Below are positions 57,621-64,000 of a stretch of DNA of 64,000 nucleotides, piece by piece. Made by a program: the position numbers and the translations under genes. The notes below the pieces were generated by a model. The model made no database searches. It was not told the DNA's origin and worked only from the letters and a program-made list of their open reading frames with translations. Source of the stretch: Syntrophomonadaceae bacterium (GTDB lineage Bacteria; Bacillota; Dethiobacteria; DTU022). How positions within the stretch are numbered: position 1 is the stretch's first letter; each line of letters opens with the position of its first letter. The stretch lies in contig SKMK01000035.1 of NCBI GenBank assembly GCA_007121075.1, positions 1 to 64,000 of the forward strand. The letters run 5' to 3'.

Positions 57621-58724
57621 ATGACCAGCAAGAAAAACGGCAAAAAAATGAAAAAAGCCAGGCAGCGGTTCGAAGTCCACAGCGGCGAAGGGCGCCGGTT
57701 TAACTTCAGCCGTCTCAAGCAGGGCTTTGTCTTTTATGTCCTCCTACTCCTGGCCCTGGTGGTTATTGTCCAGGTTGGGTACCACTGGCTGGGAGAGCAG
57801 TTCCTGGCCTGGCGCCTGCAGGTGGTCACCGCTGAACAGGGAGTCCTGGAAGAGGAAAAAGAGGTGGAAGGCCTGGTCACCCGCAGTGAAAAAGTGATAA
57901 CCGCCCCGGTCCACGGGGTGGTTATGGCCCTGGCGGAGCCGGGAAAGAGGGTCTCTGTGGGTACCGAGGTGGCCCGGATCGGGGTGTTGCGCGACCCTCC
58001 TCCTCCGGAACAGGACTGGGAAGATGAAAACGGGGCTCCCGATCAAGAAGCTGAACATAACAGCACCAACAATTACCGCCCGCAGGATTTTGATGAAGTG
58101 ATTTCTATCGAATGCCGGGAAGCCGGTCTGCTGTCTTATTATATCGACGGGCTGGAAAACCGGGATGGCCCCTTCTATCTGGATGGGGAAGAACTGGCGG
58201 AAGAAAATTTGCCGGAAGGCACTGTAACCGCCGAAAATGACCGGGTCAGGGCGGGAGAGCCGCTGCTCAAAATAGTCGACAACTGGAAGTGGTACTACAA
58301 TATTGTCCTTCCCCTCCATCCCGGTCGCTCGATTGCCTCAGAGCGGGAAGTAAACCTTGTGTTTGGTTTTGCCCCCGGAGAGCAGGTCGGGGCCGAGCTG
58401 TACCAGTCGGAAATTGACGAAGATAATAATGAAGTCCGCCTGACCTACCTGATTGAAAAGCAGCTGCCAGGTTTTGAAGAAATCCGCCGGGCGGAAGCTT
58501 CCCTATATTTTTCCCGCCGGGAGGGCGTGGTCATTCCCGCCGGAGCGGTGTTTGAAAAAAACCACACCACCGGGGTTTACCTGAACCGGGGCGGCAGGGT
58601 TGTTTTTGAGCCGGTAACAGTTGTCGGCAAGAAAGATGATAAAGCCCTGGTGGAAGGGCTCGAACCCCGGAGCCTGGTTATTACCCGCCATGAACTGGTG
58701 GAAGAGGGACGCAGGCTTAACTAG
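57621..58724 (+). CDS. HlyD-like membrane-fusion protein, unknown role
   Basis: This 367-residue protein has a very basic head (MTSKKNGKKMKKARQRF), one helix (FVFYVLLLLALVVIVQVGYH) and an extracellular part that begins like an HlyD/biotinyl-lipoyl half-motif (GLVTRSEKVITAPVHGVVMA, then EPGKRVSVGTEVARIG). An acidic variable segment follows, then a beta-barrel-like end (RREGVVIPAGAVFEKNHTTG, then VYLNRGGRVVFEPVTVVGKK). It is the adaptor fold of efflux systems, yet no ABC or RND transporter is near. In this position between pgeF and yggS, close to division genes, a wall or envelope role is possible. ATG at 57621 behind GGGGGTGG. Confidence 0.72.
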   Translation: MTSKKNGKKMKKARQRFEVHSGEGRRFNFSRLKQGFVFYVLLLLALVVIVQVGYHWLGEQFLAWRLQVVTAEQGVLEEEKEVEGLVTRSEKVITAPVHGVVMALAEPGKRVSVGTEVARIGVLRDPPPPEQDWEDENGAPDQEAEHNSTNNYRPQDFDEVISIECREAGLLSYYIDGLENRDGPFYLDGEELAEENLPEGTVTAENDRVRAGEPLLKIVDNWKWYYNIVLPLHPGRSIASEREVNLVFGFAPGEQVGAELYQSEIDEDNNEVRLTYLIEKQLPGFEEIRRAEASLYFSRREGVVIPAGAVFEKNHTTGVYLNRGGRVVFEPVTVVGKKDDKALVEGLEPRSLVITRHELVEEGRRLN

Positions 58725-58845
58725 TGCTGCATAAAAAAGTTATTAGAAAGCCGGACCTGTGGTGGTGAAGGAACCGTCGGGGACCGGGAAAATACGACAA
58801 ATTCCCTCCGGCTGTTGATCCATAAGAAGAAAGGAAAGATCGTTT

Positions 58846-59514
58846 TTGCTTGCTGAAAACTACTACAAGGTTAAATCGGACCTGGAACAAGCGGCCCTAA
58901 AAGCAGGGCTCAGCCCCTCCAAGATCAAGCTGATCGCCGTAACCAAGAGCGCTGCTATCGAGGATCTGAAAAAGGCGGCCGAACTGGGGGTCACCGATTT
59001 TGGGGCCAACAGGGTCCAGGAAGAAGCCGACAAGGTAAAAAGCCTGCCCGGCGTCAACTGGCATTTTATCGGCCACCTGCAGAGGAACAAAGTCAAGTAT
59101 GTTTTGCCTGTTTACTGCATGGTGCAATCCCTGGACCGCCTTTCCCTGGCCCGGGAGCTGCAGCACCGCGCTGAAAAATTCGATCAGAAGGTGGATGCCC
59201 TGGTTCAGGTCAATATTTCAGGTGAAAAAAGTAAGTTCGGGCTCCCCCCCGGGGAGCTGCCTTCTTTCCTGGAGCAGGCTGAAAGGCTTGATCGCCTGAA
59301 AATTAGAGGACTCATGGCCATGGCCCCCTTTGTTGATGATCCCGAAGAAGCCCGCCCCTATTTTAAGAGGCTTCGGGAACTGCGCGATCAAAACGCTGTT
59401 CCCGGACGGGAACTGCCCGAACTGTCTATGGGTATGACCAACGACTATATGGTAGCCGTCGAAGAAGGGGCAACCATGGTCCGGATCGGAGGAGCCCTGT
59501 TTGGGCGGAAATGA
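58846..59514 (+). CDS. yggS: YggS/YlmE-family PLP homeostasis protein
   Basis: This 222-residue TIM-barrel pyridoxal-phosphate carrier (PLPBP) shows IKLIAVTKSAAIEDLKKAAE with the PLP Lys, DFGANRVQEEADK, WHFIGHLQRNKVKYVL, VQVNISGEKSKFGLPPGEL, RGLMAMAPFVDD, ELSMGMTNDYMVAVEEGATM and VRIGGALFG. The usual SMGMS motif reads SMGMT here. It keeps free PLP in balance and has no known catalysis. TTG start with AAGGAAAG about 8 bases ahead. sepF normally lies between this gene and yggT in Gram-positives but is missing here. Confidence 0.92.
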   Translation: MLAENYYKVKSDLEQAALKAGLSPSKIKLIAVTKSAAIEDLKKAAELGVTDFGANRVQEEADKVKSLPGVNWHFIGHLQRNKVKYVLPVYCMVQSLDRLSLARELQHRAEKFDQKVDALVQVNISGEKSKFGLPPGELPSFLEQAERLDRLKIRGLMAMAPFVDDPEEARPYFKRLRELRDQNAVPGRELPELSMGMTNDYMVAVEEGATMVRIGGALFGRK

Positions 59515-59621
59515 TCCGGGGAGTAGGATTTGAAATGACCGGCAAATAAGTGTATTGTAGATTTGAAACATGAAAGTTTGGTTACAGCAATGATCCAGAT
59601 TAAGGGAAGCAGGTGATAATA

Positions 59622-59915
59622 ATGACCCTAATCGCAGAAGGGTTGCTTGTTTTTATCCGCATTTACTATTTCATTATCTTTGGCAGGATTATTATGTCCT
59701 GGTTCATGATGGGGGCCGGTGGAGCAGGGGGCAATGAAACGGTTTCCTCCATTTACAGGATTTTATACGGGCTGACCGAACCCCTTTTAGCCCCGCTGCG
59801 CAGCGTTATTCCAACAGTCAAAATGGGCATGGGCTACCTGGATCTTTCCCCGATTGTCCTGTTAATCCTGCTGAGGATTGCCCAGCAGATCATTATAAAT
59901 TACCTTTACTACTAA
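59622..59915 (+). CDS. yggT: YggT-family membrane protein
   Basis: This 97-residue protein has two hydrophobic regions (AEGLLVFIRIYYFIIFGRII and LDLSPIVLLILLRIAQQIII) and the YggT signature between them: SWFMMGAGG...SSIYRILYGLTEPLLAPLRS. In other bacteria YggT proteins bear on osmotic or division-site functions; the molecular role is not settled. ATG at 59622 behind AGGTGA. It lies in the conserved yggS-yggT-ylmH-divIVA order, 15 bases before ylmH. Confidence 0.88.
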   Translation: MTLIAEGLLVFIRIYYFIIFGRIIMSWFMMGAGGAGGNETVSSIYRILYGLTEPLLAPLRSVIPTVKMGMGYLDLSPIVLLILLRIAQQIIINYLYY

Positions 59916-59930
59916 ACGGGAGGCTGATAA

Positions 59931-60698
59931 ATGAGCCCGGGAGCTTCCCTGACAGAGGAAGAAAAAAAATGGCAGCAGCATTTTGATCGCAAACTGGAAG
60001 AGCTGGAAGGAAACAGGACTTATACCACGGCTTTTCTTGATCCACGGCAGCTGGAGCTGGCGGAAGCGGCCCTGCGGAAAAGAAACAACCTTTCCTACAC
60101 CGCTTACGGGGGCTACCCAGAGGCGGAAAGGAACGTGATCCATGTTTTTCCGGCCCAGCACCGGGGAGATCTGCCGCCGGTAACCGCAGTCCTGGTGGAG
60201 TGGACAGGTGACCGGGAATCTCTCGGGCACCGCGACCTGCTTGGTGCAGTCCTGGCCCTTGGCCTGCGCCGCGACCAGGTTGGCGATATTGTTATCCCGG
60301 AAGAGGGCCGGGCGACGGTGATGGTCCTGCAGGCAAAGGCGGACTTTGTCTGTTCCAGCCTGAACGAAGTGGGGCGGGTGCCGGTTAACTGCTCGATCGT
60401 GGATCCGGACCATCTTGCCCTGACCAGGGGTAACGGTAAAGAAATCAAGGGAACGGTAGCCAGCCTGCGGGTCGATTCGCTGCTCTCGCTTGGTTTTGGC
60501 CTTTCCAGGTCGAAGGTAGTCCGGCTGATCAAAGGAGGGTTGGTTGTAATCAACTGGCGCCCGGTCACTTCTCCTTCGCTGCAGGTTGAAGAAGGAGACC
60601 AGATTTCACTGCGGGGGCGCGGTCGGATCCTGATTGACGAGGTAGAAGGGGAAACCAGGAAGGGCCGGATCCGCCTGAAATTAAAAAAATATAGCTGA
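59931..60698 (+). CDS. ylmH: YlmH, S4-domain RNA-binding protein
   Basis: This 255-residue protein has an N-terminal YlmH domain (TAFLDPRQLELAEAALRKRN, AYGGYPEAERNVIHVFPAQH, DLLGAVLALGLRRDQVGDIV) and a C-terminal S4 RNA-binding domain (LRVDSLLSLGFGLSRSKVVR to LIKGGLVVINWRPVTSPSLQ). In Bacillus, YlmH has been tied to rescue of stalled ribosomes and lies in the division neighbourhood. ATG start with GGGAGG about 10 bases upstream. It is followed by a 148-base gap with the divIVA promoter. Confidence 0.92.
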   Translation: MSPGASLTEEEKKWQQHFDRKLEELEGNRTYTTAFLDPRQLELAEAALRKRNNLSYTAYGGYPEAERNVIHVFPAQHRGDLPPVTAVLVEWTGDRESLGHRDLLGAVLALGLRRDQVGDIVIPEEGRATVMVLQAKADFVCSSLNEVGRVPVNCSIVDPDHLALTRGNGKEIKGTVASLRVDSLLSLGFGLSRSKVVRLIKGGLVVINWRPVTSPSLQVEEGDQISLRGRGRILIDEVEGETRKGRIRLKLKKYS

Positions 60699-60749
60699 TC
60701 TGGCAGGAATAAAAATATACCTGTCGAACTTTTTCCGTGTATTGAAAAA

Positions 60750-60778
60750 TTGTCATAAATCGGATTCTGATCTTAAAA
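60750..60778 (+). promoter_or_regulatory. Promoter of divIVA
   Basis: TTGTCA at 60750-60755, a 17-base spacer and TTAAAA at 60773-60778. It gives divIVA a transcript of its own with a leader of about 60 bases. Confidence 0.55.
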
Positions 60779-60799
60779 TTTCCGGTAAAGACCGGCCTG

Positions 60800-60833
60800 T
60801 TTTACTTATTTTTCTGTTTTACTTATTTTTCTA
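60800..60833 (+). repeat. Tandem 17-bp repeat in the divIVA leader
   Basis: Two head-to-tail copies of TTTTACTTATTTTTCT plus one base (G in the first, A in the second) fill 60800-60833. They stand directly before the AAGGAGG ribosome binding site. A short CCGGT-AAAG-ACCGG hairpin precedes them at 60782-60795. Confidence 0.8.
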
Positions 60834-60846
60834 AGGAGGTTTATCA

Positions 60847-61767
60847 ATGCCTATTACCCCGCTGGATATACAAAATAAAGAATTTGAGCGTTCTTTTCGA
60901 GGCTATGATATCGAGGATGTCGATGAATTCCTTGATCGGGTAGCCAAAGATCTCGAACAGCTGATCAGGGAGAACGTGGAATTAAAAGATCAGCTCAGCC
61001 AGCTCCAGGAAAAGAACAAGAATTATCAAAAACTGGAAGAAACTATGCACAATGCGATCGTGGTGGCCCAGGAAACTGCCGAGGAGGTCAAGCAAAACGC
61101 CAAGAGGGAAGCGGATTTTGTCAGGCGCGAAGCTGAAAAAGACGCCCAGCGCGTTGTAGAAGACGCCCGCTACCGGGCCAGCAAGATCTTGTCCGAGCAA
61201 GAAGAGCTGTTCAAGCAGGCCCGGATATTCAAAATGCGCTTTCGGTCCTTTGTTGAAGCCCAACTTTCCGCGCTTGAAAACGAGGACTGGCTGATTGAGG
61301 CCCATGAGGATCAGGCCCGGGAAGAAGAGAAGCCTGAACTTGACCCCCGAACAGGTTATGAAACTCCCGGATATGAATCTACGCCCGGCTACAAGGGTTC
61401 TGACCCGGAATCTTCAGAACTGGAAGCAAAAGAAGAATTAAGGTCCGGCCCTGACTTTGAAAGCGAGCCCGGGTCCAGGCGGGATTATGATTTTGACTCC
61501 GGGACCGATTACGAACGGGAGTATGACTTTGACTCCAAACCCGGCTATGGACGGGAGTTTGATTTTGAGCCCAGGACCGACTTCAATGATAAACCGGGCT
61601 TTGAAGAAAAGCCAAATTTAGAATCCGGGCCCGACTTTGATCCCAGGCCTGAATTCGATCCCAGTCCGGATTTTGAGCCAAAATATGATTTTGAGTCTAC
61701 CCGTAAATTTGATAAGGATAAGGATTTCAGGCCGAAAAAAGATCATGATTCTGATCCCGACAAGTAG
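60847..61767 (+). CDS. divIVA: DivIVA with long acidic aromatic tail
   Basis: This 306-residue pole and septum marker binds curved membrane and recruits partners. The first 60 residues (MPITPLDIQNKEFERSFRGY, DIEDVDEFLDRVAKDLEQLI) are the DivIVA membrane-binding domain, followed by a coiled coil to about 140 (AEEVKQNAKREADFVRREAE). From about 155 to the end the protein is a low-complexity tail of short units such as DYDFDS, GREFDFEP, GPDFDPRP and SPDFEPKYDFES, rich in Asp, Glu, Phe, Tyr, Pro and Gly. Usual DivIVA proteins are about 160-200 residues, so this tail nearly doubles the length. The tail may bind partners or condense. AAGGAGG lies 8 bases before the ATG. Confidence 0.93.
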   Translation: MPITPLDIQNKEFERSFRGYDIEDVDEFLDRVAKDLEQLIRENVELKDQLSQLQEKNKNYQKLEETMHNAIVVAQETAEEVKQNAKREADFVRREAEKDAQRVVEDARYRASKILSEQEELFKQARIFKMRFRSFVEAQLSALENEDWLIEAHEDQAREEEKPELDPRTGYETPGYESTPGYKGSDPESSELEAKEELRSGPDFESEPGSRRDYDFDSGTDYEREYDFDSKPGYGREFDFEPRTDFNDKPGFEEKPNLESGPDFDPRPEFDPSPDFEPKYDFESTRKFDKDKDFRPKKDHDSDPDK

Positions 61768-61822
61768 GGATTGATTGCTTACCGGCATCATATCGGGCTG
61801 AATAGATATTGATTTTATTGTT

Positions 61823-61851
61823 TTGACATGCTAAAATCTTTCCCATAAGCT
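61823..61851 (+). promoter_or_regulatory. Promoter of the ileS T-box transcript
   Basis: A perfect TTGACA at 61823-61828, a 17-base spacer and a weak TAAGCT at 61846-61851. It gives an RNA start near 61858, just upstream of T-box stem I. Confidence 0.6.
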
Positions 61852-61857
61852 GTGAAC

Positions 61858-62092
61858 GGGACAGCGATGCAGGCGGTTTGCTCGATCAGAGAGCCGGTGG
61901 AAGGTGAGAGTCCGGCCGGGAAACCCTGCTGAAGATCCCCCGGGAGCTTCCGCCCGAAATCACGCAGGAAAGAGTAGGCGCGGACGGCGGCCGCCGTTAA
62001 CGGCCCATGAAAAGAGGCCCACGGAATACCTGTGCGGCCAGTAGGGTGGTACCGCGGGAGAAATCTCGTCCCTTTTCAGGGGCGAGTTTTTA
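61858..62092 (+). promoter_or_regulatory. T-box leader for isoleucine
   Basis: The leader senses uncharged tRNA and controls ileS by antitermination. The T-box sequence AGGGTGGTACCGCGGG at 62043-62058 contains the tRNA-acceptor-binding core. Stem I features are seen upstream (GAGAGCCGGTGG, AGGTGAGAGTCCGG). The specifier loop near 61931-61938 reads TGAAGATC, giving ATC, an isoleucine codon, which fits the gene it controls. The terminator stem lies at its end. Ends are approximate. Confidence 0.9.
62065..62092 (+). terminator. T-box-controlled terminator
   Basis: CTCGTCCC (62065-62072) pairs with GGGGCGAG (62079-62086) with one G-U pair, followed by TTTTTATTTAT. The antiterminator would form with the T-box core just upstream when uncharged isoleucine tRNA is bound. 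Confidence 0.85.
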
Positions 62093-62136
62093 TTTATAAC
62101 GATCAATATGCCAACATAAATGGAGGAGAAAAAGAC

Positions 62137-64000
62137 ATGGATTACCGGGATTCTTTAAACCTGCCCCAGACAGACTTTCCGATGCGGGCCAAATTGCCCC
62201 AGCGCGAACCGGAAATGCTTCAATTCTGGGAGAAAATCGATATCAACAGGCTGGTGCGTGAAAATCGCAAGGGGGCGCCCCGCTATATACTGCATGACGG
62301 CCCGCCTTACGCCAACGGCGATATCCACATGGGGACGGCTTTAAACAAGGTCCTCAAGGATATTATCAATAAATACAAGAGCATGAAGGGCTTTGACTGC
62401 CCTTATGTGCCCGGGTGGGATACGCACGGGTTGCCTATCGAGCACCAGATAATCAAGACCAGGAAGATTGATCGCAAAGAAATATCCGACCTGGAATTCA
62501 GGAAAATGTGCCATGATTATGCCCTCGAATATGTCGATGTGCAGCGGGAACAGTTTAAGCGGCTCGGTGTCCGGGGCGACTGGGAAAACCCGTACCTGAC
62601 CCTGGCCCCGGAGTTTGAAGGGCGTCAGATCAAGGTTTTTGGAACCATGTCTGAACGGGGCTACATTTACAAAGGAATGCGCCCCGTTTACTGGTGCGCC
62701 AGCTGTGAAACGGCCCTGGCCGAAGCGGAAATCGAGTATGGCAACAAGGTTTCCGATTCGATTTACGTTAAATTTCCGTTCCTTGATGACAAAGGGCTCT
62801 TTGATGGCATAGAAAACTGCTACTGCCTGATCTGGACCACTACCGCCTGGACAATTCCGGCCAACCTGGCCATAGTCCTTCACCCGGAATTGGATTACGT
62901 GCTGGTAGATGCCGGTTCGGAAAAATATTTGCTGGCCGAAGGCCTGCTGGAAGATGTGTCTCGCATCGCCGGCTTAGAAGAGCCCTGGCCGATCCTGAAG
63001 CGGTTTAAGGGCAGCGAACTGACCGGGCTGCGCTGCCGGCATCCCCTTTATGACCGGGAATCGATCCTGCTGTTGGGAGACCATGTGACCCTGGAACAGG
63101 GAACCGGCTGTGTCCATACCGCCCCCGGCCATGGCCATGAAGACTTTTTTGTGGGCCGGGAAAACGACCTGCCAATTTTGAGCCCTCTCGACGACAGGGG
63201 CTATTTCACCGAAGAAGCCGGCCAGTACGCCGGGATGTACTACGAAAAAGGCGGCCGGCAGGTGATCGAAGATCTGGAAAAAATAGGAGCACTTATTAAA
63301 ACCATCCCCGTCGAACACCAGTATCCAAACTGCTGGCGCTGTAAACTGCCCGTCCTCTACCGGGCTACCGAGCAGTGGTTTGCCTCCATTGACGATTTTC
63401 GCCAGGATGCCCTGAAGGCGATCAACAGTGTAAAATGGGTTCCTTCGTGGGGCGAAGACCGGATTTACAACATGATCTCCGAGCGGCAGGACTGGTGCAT
63501 ATCGCGTCAGAGAGTGTGGGGAGTACCGATCCCGATCTTTTACTGCATATCATGTGATGCCCACTTGATCAACAAAGAGACAATCGAAGCGGTAAGCGAA
63601 TTGTTTTCACGGGAAGGTTCGGACGCCTGGTTTGCCCGGGAAGCGGAAGAGATCCTGCCCCCGGGGACGACCTGCCCCGGGTGCGGCGGCAGCGGATTCA
63701 GAAAAGAAACGGACACCATGGACGTCTGGTTTGACTCCGGGTCCAGTCATGATGCAGTCCTGGAAACCAGGCCGGAGCTGCACTGGCCTTCCGATCTCTA
63801 CCTGGAAGGCAGCGACCAGTACCGGGGCTGGTTTCACTCTTCCCTGCTGACGGCGGTGGCCACCAGGGGTGAGCCGCCCTACAAAGCCGTGCTCAGCCAC
63901 GGGTGGGTGGTCGACGGTGAAGGCAAGAAAATGTCCAAATCACTGGGCAATGTTATCGCCCCCGGGCATATTATCAAGCAGTACGGGGCGGACATCCTGC
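62137..64000 (+). CDS. ileS: Isoleucyl-tRNA synthetase (5' part, cut by window end)
   Basis: The frame runs open from the ATG at 62137, behind TGGAGGAG, to the window edge, giving about 621 of an expected 920-950 residues. Seen: [20 protein letters not shown] with the HIGH-type motif (HMGT), [36 protein letters not shown], the editing-domain threonines in [68 protein letters not shown] and the KMSKS loop [10 protein letters not shown] near 600. Editing and catalytic parts look intact. It is under T-box control and ends the yggS-to-ileS block. The anticodon-binding end is outside the window. Confidence 0.96.
   Translation, partial: MDYRDSLNLPQTDFPMRAKLPQREPEMLQFWEKIDINRLVRENRKGAPRYILHDGPPYANGDIHMGTALNKVLKDIINKYKSMKGFDCPYVPGWDTHGLPIEHQIIKTRKIDRKEISDLEFRKMCHDYALEYVDVQREQFKRLGVRGDWENPYLTLAPEFEGRQIKVFGTMSERGYIYKGMRPVYWCASCETALAEAEIEYGNKVSDSIYVKFPFLDDKGLFDGIENCYCLIWTTTAWTIPANLAIVLHPELDYVLVDAGSEKYLLAEGLLEDVSRIAGLEEPWPILKRFKGSELTGLRCRHPLYDRESILLLGDHVTLEQGTGCVHTAPGHGHEDFFVGRENDLPILSPLDDRGYFTEEAGQYAGMYYEKGGRQVIEDLEKIGALIKTIPVEHQYPNCWRCKLPVLYRATEQWFASIDDFRQDALKAINSVKWVPSWGEDRIYNMISERQDWCISRQRVWGVPIPIFYCISCDAHLINKETIEAVSELFSREGSDAWFAREAEEILPPGTTCPGCGGSGFRKETDTMDVWFDSGSSHDAVLETRPELHWPSDLYLEGSDQYRGWFHSSLLTAVATRGEPPYKAVLSHGWVVDGEGKKMSKSLGNVIAPGHIIKQYGADIL

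Noticed and set aside
1-64000. tRNA or rRNA genes
   Set aside because: No cloverleaf-like sequence with a GTTCGA-type T-arm and no rRNA stretch was noticed in the gaps; a dedicated tRNA scan was not possible.

Overview
The window reads as one chromosomal stretch of an anaerobic, Gram-positive-type (Bacillota / Clostridia-like) bacterium of fairly high GC. The evidence is the division and cell-wall cluster in mraZ-to-ftsZ order, the yggS-yggT-ylmH-divIVA-ileS block with an isoleucine T-box, the secDF-recJ-relA-dtd-hisS-aspS block, a 6S-like RNA beside aspS, oxygen-sensitive class III ribonucleotide reductase (nrdD/nrdG), and strong AGGAGG-type ribosome binding sites. Genus cannot be told from this. 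The usual sporulation insert spoIIGA-sigE-sigG after ftsZ is absent here.

Layout: (1) 1-147, the tail of a proline/glutamate-repeat surface protein. (2) 452-10114, a tightly overlapped recC-recB-recD operon, an unusual choice for this kind of genome, where AddAB is the norm. (3) 10108-13453, a scrap-yard: a collapsed PAS/GGDEF/HD-GYP sensor, a transposase remnant, and an AT-rich leftward island (CcdA-type membrane protein plus lipoprotein) framed by imperfect inverted repeats. (4) 13454-17719, nudC, then an overlapping pair of an RtcA-like cyclase and an archaeal-type FAU-1/DUF402 RNA-binding protein, an alpha/beta hydrolase and a small membrane protein behind a truncated cyclase. (5) 17825-25975, interleaved shikimate (aroA, aroC, aroB) and histidine genes (hisD, hisB, hisA, hisI, PHP phosphatase), without hisH, hisF, hisG or hisE.

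(6) 26001-39047: secD-secF, lapA-like, recJ, relA/spoT, dtd, a single open frame joining histidyl- and aspartyl-tRNA synthetase, the 6S-like RNA and mgtE. (7) 39475-53332: the dcw cluster mraZ-rsmH-ftsL-ftsI-murF-mraY-murD-ftsW-murG-murB-ftsQ-ftsA-ftsZ, without murE and murC. Its promoter is overlapped by three 10-bp MraZ boxes. (8) 53437-56597: nrdR-nrdD-nrdG behind a promoter carrying two NrdR boxes. (9) 56743-64000: pgeF, an HlyD-like membrane protein, yggS, yggT, ylmH, divIVA with a long acidic aromatic tail, a T-box leader, and ileS running off the right edge.

The most unusual items are the HisRS-AspRS fusion, the divergent RtcA plus FAU-1 pair, RecBCD in a Clostridia-like setting, and the inverted-repeat-bounded AT-rich island. 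No tRNA, rRNA or CRISPR array was seen.
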